DNA of 64,000 bases from contig BLJB01000220.1 of NCBI GenBank assembly GCA_013423325.1, forward strand, positions 36,660 to 100,659, in the 5' to 3' direction. This document shows positions 56,860 through 64,000 of this stretch, piece by piece (within the stretch, counting starts at the first letter, position 1; each line of letters opens with the position of its first letter). This DNA comes from Usnea hakonensis (taxonomy: Eukaryota; Ascomycota; Lecanoromycetes; Lecanorales; Parmeliaceae). Both the position numbers and the translations under genes were made by a program. The notes beneath the pieces are model-generated. The model had not been told where the DNA came from, searched no databases, and was given only the letters and a program-made list of their open reading frames with translations.

Positions 56860-57426
56860 ATGAGAATGTCACAAGATTCCATTGATAAATGGTTACAATC
56901 ACTCGAATTCGAGATCTACCGCCTCCGTTTCAAGCCCGGTTCAAAGCTTCGCAACAACGCCTGGATGCTGAGATGGCACATCGCTATGATAGGATCTGTG
57001 CAGGTAGCTGCCCTCACCGGTACGAATCTCGAAAGTTTGATCCGTAGAGTAGACGCCTTCGAGCACGATCTCGCTTCTCTTGAAGAATTGATGAGACTGC
57101 ACGCACAGCTCGAAGACAATATGAAGGAGTTCAGAAGACTGGGCTTTCCCATGACCGCCGCCGCTCCTGAATTGCTTAAAAACCTTGACGACACTCGCGC
57201 CTGGTTTGAAAAGACAAAGATAAGTCAGAGGCAGAGACAAGAGCGGCACCTCGCATCGCTGAGGCTTTTTTGGCCCAATGCTAATGGACCACTGAGGATG
57301 CGGATGCTCGGATTGTTTGCTCGCTACGGTAGCAGACGGTTCGCGTGGGGTGCGAAGAACCTCCAGATCAGTGGGGCGGTGAGGCTCACCAGTTGGCTGG
57401 TCAAGAAGGGGATTGACCTCCAGTAG
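56860..57426 (+). CDS. Hypothetical helical protein
   Basis: 188 aa from the ATG at 56860, the first ATG in a frame that is open further upstream. Mostly helical and charged. Features: SIDKWLQSLEFEIYRLRFKPGSKLR, a hydrophobic patch around WHIAMIGSVQVAALTG, an acidic amphipathic helix (FEHDLASLEELMRLHAQLEDNMKEF) and a basic C-terminus (RRFAWGAKNL...). No known domain is recognised, and there is no signal peptide or clear membrane segment. Codon use looks like its neighbours. Could be a lineage-specific gene. Confidence 0.55.
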   Translation: MRMSQDSIDKWLQSLEFEIYRLRFKPGSKLRNNAWMLRWHIAMIGSVQVAALTGTNLESLIRRVDAFEHDLASLEELMRLHAQLEDNMKEFRRLGFPMTAAAPELLKNLDDTRAWFEKTKISQRQRQERHLASLRLFWPNANGPLRMRMLGLFARYGSRRFAWGAKNLQISGAVRLTSWLVKKGIDLQ

Positions 57427-57818
57427 GAGCTGGTCAATAAGGCTGGTAATCAGGCGCAGTGGCTCAATATGGGAATAAGAGACTCCCAAGGTAGTCTTGC
57501 CTGACACGGGAGAAAAGAGGTCTTCTCAACGCGGAGATGCTTTCACCAAGGTCAGGTGACTTTCCAAGCCAAGTTTCTTGGTTCTCATCCCGATGCTCAG
57601 GCTACACGCACAGAGCCCAAAGCTGGCATGCAGAATACTGGCTTGCTTGAAACTCGATCTCAAGAGCCAAAATGCAATCGATTTTGAGCATCGCCGGACG
57701 GAGGAACTCCGTCATGAAGACGCGATCATGCGATTACGCGCCATGTGCGGCTCTATCCTCAGCCGCAGAAACTATTTACAAGCCTCATCCCGGACGCTTG
57801 AAAGTCAAGGCCGTCTTC
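57427..57818. other. Short spacer (about 390 bp)
   Basis: The frame of the next gene is open across 57672-57818, but that part has no start-like or signal-like sequence; taken here as 5' UTR and promoter. Confidence 0.4.
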
Positions 57819-58400
57819 ATGCATCGTCAACTAACCCTCGTATCGATAACACTTCTGTGGTCCCTTTTTGCCTGTCTTACAACGACTGCGCCAGAAGCCA
57901 ATCTCGCGCCTCTCCATCAAACTCCCGCAGGATCGACTCTGAATCTTACACGCAAGGGCTCCCTTTTCAATGAGACTTTTGCGCATCCGCAAAACTTTAT
58001 TTCGTTTCGCGTGCCCAGATCGTCGGCCACCCTTGAGTTCCATAGTCTCGGTTCCCCGATTCCTTCCGAAGAATTTGTCGAGTGCATCGCCTTGGCTGTA
58101 GACGCCACTTCCAGTTTCATACAGCGGGGCGAAGGCCAGACACCCATCAGGATGGGTTACTACAAGTATGAATGCCTGTATACTAATCATGATGAGATTG
58201 AAATCGTCGTTGCCGATTTCCGAGAGAGTGGCCGAGCGATGACTTATCACGACCTGTTTGATGTGGTGAGAGGGATCGGCGAGTTTATGATTCAGCAAGG
58301 AGACACGTACGAATGGGACTTTGAAGCCGATTTTGATAGGCGTGGGTATTTGGGGACTGGGCATGTCAGTTACAGGCCATCTCAGACATCGACGTCTTGA
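57819..58400 (+). CDS. Probable small secreted protein
   Basis: 193 aa from the ATG at 57819. This start is chosen because MHRQLTLVSITLLWSLFACLTTTAPEA is a good signal peptide; an upstream in-frame ATG at 57672 would bury it. The mature part has FRVPRSSATLEFHSLGSPIPSEEFVECIALAVDAT, then a beta-rich region and MTYHDLFDVVRGIGEFM with a closing acidic strand. This resembles a fungal family of secreted proteins of unknown function (P-x-x-E-x-x-x-C-I-x-x-A ... L-T-Y-x-x-L-x-x-V-x-x-G-I-x-x-F). Two Cys remain in the mature chain. An effector-like role is possible but not shown. Confidence 0.65.
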   Translation: MHRQLTLVSITLLWSLFACLTTTAPEANLAPLHQTPAGSTLNLTRKGSLFNETFAHPQNFISFRVPRSSATLEFHSLGSPIPSEEFVECIALAVDATSSFIQRGEGQTPIRMGYYKYECLYTNHDEIEIVVADFRESGRAMTYHDLFDVVRGIGEFMIQQGDTYEWDFEADFDRRGYLGTGHVSYRPSQTSTS

Positions 58401-60230
58401 TCTGTCCGGCTTCGAATGCACCTTGCGACGTGAGCTCGCGCCGTGGAGAAGTCGTCGTGGCGACTACACACTCGGGAAGGCAGGTATCTTGGAACATGCA
58501 AGCTAATAGATTTCCAAACGTTTTTTAAGCTTATATGGTGTTCATGGTCTGAGACGTGAGGCGGTGGTCGCGGTGAGTTGGGGAAATTGGGTGAGTTGGC
58601 GGGGGGGGGTTGGTAATATAAGATTCACCGATCATACATCTAATTAATGCTTGAAAACAGCCTCTCTCTCGGCCCAGCTGAGCTATCTTAACAAGTATTA
58701 AGAGTCAGGGACCCCGTACCAAGAATCAATTGGTATCCTATCGATCAGCAGAGTAAATTCCAAGGGTAAGCGACCGAACGTAAAAAAAACCCCGTCCTTT
58801 TTCCAATTCGCTATACTTTAATACATACATCAACTAGAACGAACCAATCAATTTCCAACAATTTTTCCCATACCAACTCAAGCGGAGCCCACATCAAGTA
58901 TATACATATACCAAGAAATCAAATCTATTTTCAAACATACCACTTAAAAGTCGCAATAAACGTTCACACAGATCCCACCCAGCCTCAACAACCTATTTCT
59001 CCAGAGCCTGGGATCCTCGTCCTCATACTCATACTCGTACCGCAAACATACCTTGCACTTCTTGCCCAGCCTCACTCACACATCACACATCTATCCCCAC
59101 CCCACTCATCTCCACCATCCAGAAAACGCACGCCCATCTCACTCTCTGGATACAACGACGGGTGTCATTTATAAAGTAGTCAAAAGGTGAGCTCGAGGAA
59201 GACCGAGCCGAGAAAGAAAGAGGTAGAAGAGAGGAGGGGAGGGGAGGGGAGGGGAGGGGAGGGGAAACCTCGGCTAGGGCTGTAGTTATGGTGTTATGTA
59301 TGTATGTATGTATGTATGTATGTATGCATGCACGTCGATGCTTCAGCCTTGGAGGGGAGGGGAGGGGAGGGCGTGAGCATCTCATCTCATCTCCCTGCGC
59401 GTGATGCGAGACCGTACCCCGAGGTAGCGGTGAACTCAATGAGCCCATCTTCAAGATAATACGATAGATTCAAAAAAGATCGTACCGAGGTCAGCGTTCA
59501 AATCTGACTAAGTGACGTATATCAGATACGCCAGCCAATTCACCCTGCATCGAGTATTATATCTTCTTAGGGTAGCTTTTACGCTCTAAATAGAGCTAAA
59601 GAATCGACCTTCCAGCCTCGCCTACCATAAGTCTACCACCATATCTCCTGCATCGAAGTAGCCTGGAAGCTAGATCTTCAACTACAGAAAGCTGGGGGAT
59701 CGGCACGTTATACCTCCGCTAGGAATAAAGCACAGCTGCGTGCGAGGTACGCTTTTCATCTATGAAAGAACGCCGGGGAACAAATAAGGTACGGTTATAT
59801 CGAAGTATATAAGGTAAGTAGGAGATAGGCGGAAAGATTTATGTGGTAAGGCTCGGATCGCTACGGTCTATATTATATATGTATGCAAGTCGAGTTTCGA
59901 AACAACTGATCGCCTTGAACGCCCTGTATCGGTTGACGGAAGGAAGGGTTCTCAGTCTGAGACTTGTGGTCGGGGATGGGATGGATTATCGAGACTGTGG
60001 CTCGCTGGGACTGGCTTGTATTTGGAGCTTCAGCTGGTTCAGTTTCCAGAGAGAAAGAAGAGCCATTTCAAGGTAGTGTCGAAAATATCTGGTGTTACTA
60101 TTAAGGTGTTTTTTGCTGACCGACCACAGTCAAGTAAAAGAATTATACCAACTTCGCTTTGTAAAGATGCTACTAGAAATTCATAACCGATTACTTTGGG
60201 CCATCACTTGTGACTGCAGTAGGCGAGCCA
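58401..60230. other. Gene-free spacer (1.8 kb) with microsatellites
   Basis: Holds (GGGGA)n at about 59235-59264 and (TATG)n at about 59292-59326, plus AT-rich stretches. No coding signal recognised on either strand. Confidence 0.6.
59235..59326. repeat. Compound microsatellite: (GGGGA)n then (TATG)n
   Basis: Six copies of GGGGA followed, about 30 bp on, by about eight copies of TATG. A shorter (GGGGA)n stretch recurs at 59352-59370. Confidence 0.85.
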
Positions 60231-61745
60231 CTATGGTTCAGACTCTCGCGTCACTTCCATCTTGGTGGATTTGCGAATAGTAGCGTCCTCGAAAGAGGTT
60301 GCAGCTGTTGTGTCCGGCTCTCCTCGACCATCTCTCCACGCATCCTCCAAAGCTGACCATGGTTTCTGCATCTCATACTGTTTTTGCCCCCTTTCTCGAG
60401 AATCGCCATAGGGTGTTCGAAGATTCGAAGTACTGTCTAATTTCTCGTGGCGACCTATCGGATTGGACGCAAAGAAGCTGCTGAAAGCCTTGCGTGACTT
60501 TGCAAGCGAGGAAGAGACAGGGTTTTTTAGGTGACCGAGCACAACGGCTGTGGTAGGCATGCAGCATACAAGTACACCTGCAGTCATCTCGACAATGCTA
60601 GGCCATTTAGCACAGAACCAGTCACAGCAGCCCAGCACCTACCCGGTCAGCCAATCCGGAACGGAAGCCCAGGTGCCATTATTAGTCCGAAGTTCTATCA
60701 CTCGACAAATCAAACCAAGGACGCTGGCAATACACGCTCTGCATGCTGATCAGCCCCTACCCAGACAGCATGCTGAAAGACGACTTACATAGATCCGGTC
60801 AGGAACATTGCCGACACGCCAACTTTCTTGCGAAAGGGCAGTTGCATAGACCAGACCGCAGGAAGAGGCAGTATAACCAAGTACAGGTCACTGACTACGT
60901 TAACAGCTCCGAAGACGACTACCATCGGTCGCGTTATCAAGCACTGCGGCGATACTAGGGTCTTCAAATAGGCGGCCTGGTCATGGCCGCTCCTAGGCGA
61001 ACATGCAATGGCATAGAAAACCGACGAAGAGAAGTAGAACAGGCCGGTGACGATAATCCCAAAGTAGGCTGAATATCTGAGCCACTGAATTATACCGAAT
61101 ATCTCGAGATAGAGGACAAACAAAGATAGTCTGATCAACCACACGCAAGGTCCATAAATGACATCGGCGATGAGATTAAGCTGCTACTGTGAGCGACTAA
61201 CTCATCCAAGTCGTACCACTCCTTTTGAAAGCTCACCAGCAACTCTGTTTTCGAGTAGTCTCGAACGGTGATGTCCCACAGATGCAACCCAAATGCACCT
61301 CCGCTGACAGCTGGCAGTATATCAGTTTGTTACCTCGCGTGGCCTTTGTGATCAAACATACCGGTAACTGCTACAATGGTATAGCTGAAAGCACTGAGCT
61401 AGCCCACAGTGTCAGCTCATCTGACGACAAGATTGACGTAGCAGCGATTACTAGTCCCAAGGCACACGTTACTGAAGTCTCAACATTAGCAATGGGCGAC
61501 GTATACAATTAGATGAATGATAGATAGCTGTGAGACTTACAGTCATCCCGCGTCTTCTTTTTCATGATGATCAATTTCGCATAGAGACGCAACGCGGCGA
61601 AGATAAGCATTAGAGGCAGACAGATGCTCGCTGCGATGTAGACCTCTAGGGCTGATGAGCGGGGATGAAGAAAGTTTGACTGATGCCATGGAGGTGGAGA
61701 GTCTAGCGGCTGATCTAGAGAACTGGGGGGAATGGAAGAAGCCAT
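60231..61745 (-). CDS. SAT4-family (fungal rhodopsin-like domain) 7-TM membrane protein, seven exons
   Basis: Exons on the minus strand: 61541-61745, 61453-61472 (20 nt), 61362-61398 (37 nt), 61237-61310, 60789-61180, 60643-60723 and 60231-60597. They sum to 1176 nt, 391 aa, and all six introns (45-68 nt) have GT..AG ends in matching phase. The spliced protein has the family order: a first TM (VYIAASICLPLMLIFAALRLYAKL), a R-D-D-x-T-C motif, GGAFGLHLWDIT, YGPCVWLIRLSLFVLYLEIFG, GLFYFSSSVFYAIACSP, NVVSDLYLVILPLPAVWSM, then RKKVGVSAMFLTGS, and a hydrophilic tail. Known of the family: the fungal-specific rhodopsin-like domain (SAT4, also in CFEM receptors), mostly orphan membrane proteins. No CFEM domain is present. 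A microexon of 20 nt would defeat simple gene finding. Confidence 0.85.
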
Positions 61746-63059
61746 TGCTGTGAGGTGTAAATTGTTTCCAGCGACGCAGCAAGAAAGTTAGGAAATGTCC
61801 TGAATATGAATGTTGACCGCTCGCCCCAGGCTCAAAGCCGACATTTCATTCCGTTCCATTCGACTTTTCTTGTTCAGCTGAGTTCATCACTGTATGCTGT
61901 AAGATGGTTGCATGGATGAGTAACAACCTTACAGCCCGGCATGTCCCGGTTCGCAGGCCTGCAACCTCCATTTGTAGAGTAGCGAACCAAATCCAATGTT
62001 TTACTTTTACTAACGATGCACTTTGCTGCATGACAGCTTCGACAAGCTGGCGGTAAGCCTATGAAAACCGATTTCTGCACAAGGGCTGTAGCCGCGGAAA
62101 TGCGATTGGGGATCGTCTCCCGGTTTAAAGCCGAACATGCGGATTCCTTGGCTTAAGTAATCAATTTCTTGACTTGATCAGGCAATTCGAGGGGAAAGGG
62201 GGAGAAAAGTTGGCGGTATGATTATAACTAGAAGTACAACAGGTAAGTTTTCAATATACTATACTAGAGCGATGTCGACCAACTGTCCGCCCTCACCCCC
62301 CGAGGAGAGAAGAGAGAGGACAGAAGTGGAAAGTGGGGGGGAGGGGGGGAGAGGGAGAAGAGGAGGAGAAGATGGTGAGTTGATGTAAGGATTATGGATG
62401 GATGGAAGTGGGTGCAAAACAGAGTGAATTGTGAAGGATTATAAGTATATACTGAGGAAAGGTAGGGGAGGGGGAAGAGGGGATACTAGTATAGTTTTAT
62501 GTTTTTAATGGGGTCCCGTTTGAGGATGGGATTGGAGGGATGATTCAGGGTTGGGGGTGAAGAGGGTCGAGGTGCAGAATTACATGGACGCAGTATATAC
62601 CAGGGTTGGCGACTGGGCAGCCGATGTACGAGCTTATGCATTGCGTAGCTCTTTTGATCCGCTTTCCACCGAATCAGAGAAATAACTTTGAAGCGTCTCA
62701 AACGCCAATTCAAGCTCATATACTGTCCATTGCTGCTTAGAGAAGAGGAACGACTGCCATGTCGGATTAGATTTTCACACCAGATCATTGTCAGCGGATT
62801 GGCAGAGTATGCCTTCCTTAAAAGGTCAAGCGAGAGTAGACTGTTTTGCAATAGTGAGGATATGCTCAAATGTGCTGGTCAGGGAAAAAAAAGTTTGGGG
62901 TCTAGAGATAGGCCTTCACACATACTAAGAATGACGCTCATATCCAGGCCCGAGCCGACGCCTGAGCTAGCTCCCATATATATAAAGTAGAGGACTGTTC
63001 GAATTATCTTCGACCCAAAGACAGCACCAGATATATCAGCCCATGATTCCTAAAACGCA
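61746..63059. other. Spacer, no gene recognised
   Basis: Promoter of the SAT4 gene at the left. Purine-rich low-complexity tract around 62310-62380 and a G/A-rich stretch at about 62460-62480. Small open frames only. Confidence 0.5.
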
Positions 63060-64000
63060 CTATCTAATGTCTTCGAAGTTTGCATTCGACGGATCACGGT
63101 CCAGCATGTACGCAAACTTTTGCCGATTGCCCCCTCTTTGAAGGTAAGCGGGTATGTCGGGGTTGTCGTCGATTCGATCGTAAAGCTCCTTTGGTCTTTC
63201 GAATAAGTCCTCGCCTCGGCGGATCCTGTGGAGTAGTCTTGCAGTGTCGAGGAAGTACGGTTGATTGTACCCTTTGTGGGAGAATGAGGTGATTTTGTTT
63301 CTCAGATCCCCTATGGTTCTAGAGGTTGGTGTTGTCAGCGTTTCTCCCCCATGGCGAAAATGTTAAACTCATAACGCTTTTCGCAATCTCCAAATCCGCA
63401 TAGACGCTCTTAAGAGGCATGATAATACTCGACACCGTTCACAAAAGTAGACTTCTTCCGCACTTGAACCGTATCTGATGGCTCGCTTGCGGTAACATAG
63501 AGGGTCCAGAAGGGAAATTTATCTGAAACAGGAACTGCAGTGCCATCCAGTCATATAGAGCTCAGCATCAGCTCTACCCATCCGTAGGCTCTCGGGTCTG
63601 ACAGTCTTACTACCGTCGAAATAAGTCGCTTGCGGGTGATGCCACAGATCGCCCCGATGCAGCTGTAATAATACATTTGAGTTCGAAGCGTTACACGTGG
63701 TGGAAAAGCGCAATTGCGCAACGCGGTGAGAGTGCCGATGCGTGAAATTTCGTCGATGTCTCCTACAAGAAGTACGTCACCCTGCTTTGGGGCTTGTATA
63801 CCTGTCAAGGACAGCAAGACTTGATCCAAAAGGGCGTTTCTGTCAAGAGAGTATGGAATCAGTGTCAGTCCACAGAATTTAAACTGAGCAGTTGAAAAGT
63901 CATAAAGCAGTGAGTTTGAGCGCCTGTAAGTGACAGTCAAGGTTCCCAATGGTTGAACCACGAACCGGCTAACTAATAGTTGAACCAGTTCAATTTGGTA
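63060..64000 (-). pseudogene. Glycosyltransferase family 17 gene, damaged, 5' end outside window
   Basis: Minus-strand pieces in order: RNALLDQVLLSL after a likely acceptor (TTGACAG at about 63843), GDVLLVGDIDEI (the D-x-D-E-I element of GT17), TLTALRNC, RTQMYYYS. A frame change near 63670 then gives LHRGDLWHHPQATYFDG and GWHCSSCF. The next exon, 63060-63318, reads TIGDLRNKITSFSHKGYNQ, RRGEDLF and DNPDIPAYL, and ends FEDIR. Two lesions: about 10 bp missing between YYYS and LHRG, and the expected donor after TTTCAG at 63523 reads ATAAAT instead of GTAAAT. Known of the family: transfer of GlcNAc to the mannose core of N-glycans in animals; the fungal role is unclear. The 63060-63318 exon has no internal ATG near its start, so ORF-based finding misses it. 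Confidence 0.75.

Overview
The window is nuclear DNA of a filamentous ascomycete (Pezizomycotina). Genes carry short introns of about 45-100 nt with GT..AG ends and CTAAC/CTGAC-like branch sites. The families are typical of these fungi: NACHT-type STAND/NLR proteins, a HET-domain relic, a fungal 7-TM rhodopsin-like (SAT4) protein, LP-E-R/F-box-like proteins and DUF3431. Gene spacers are full of purine/pyrimidine tracts and microsatellites. Leotiomycetes is a guess, not something the sequence proves. No tRNA, rRNA, CRISPR array or intact transposon was seen. Three 2-N gaps sit in or beside poly-G runs and look like assembly joins.

Layout. 1-7.7 kb: 3' part of a DUF3431 gene, a conserved disordered-tail protein (two exons, minus strand) and an F-box protein. 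8.3-36.7 kb is an immunity/allorecognition-like island: a stop-studded HET-domain pseudogene, a broken NLR (frameshift plus an exact 50-bp tandem duplication), an amino-acid/GABA-type permease, an F-box-like protein, a STAND N-terminal relic, an intact NLR (22.3-25.9 kb), a small coiled-coil gene, a Cys-rich single-pass membrane protein, and a large five-exon NACHT-ankyrin NLR on the minus strand. Two related blocks of about 0.45 kb lie beside the first and last NLR.

39.5-45.9 kb is metabolic: a catalase, then a DHA1-type MFS transporter and a 2-oxoglutarate/Fe(II) oxygenase transcribed divergently from a shared spacer that holds a long hairpin. The oxygenase's last exon is duplicated in tandem. 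47-58.4 kb: two LP-E-R paralogues in tandem, a YtcJ-type amidohydrolase, a two-TM-segment Ser/Pro-rich protein, a MYND zinc-finger protein, an unknown protein and a probable secreted protein. 60.2-64 kb: a seven-exon SAT4-family membrane protein reconstructed here, and a glycosyltransferase-family-17 gene with two lesions that runs off the window end.

Overall, the left half looks like a fast-evolving NLR/HET birth-and-death region, with intact, freshly broken and old decayed members side by side. The right half is mostly single genes and one possible transporter-oxygenase pair. Exon structures were worked out by hand from splice signals, reading phase and family motifs. Spans given for multi-exon genes include introns; exon limits are in the evidence text.
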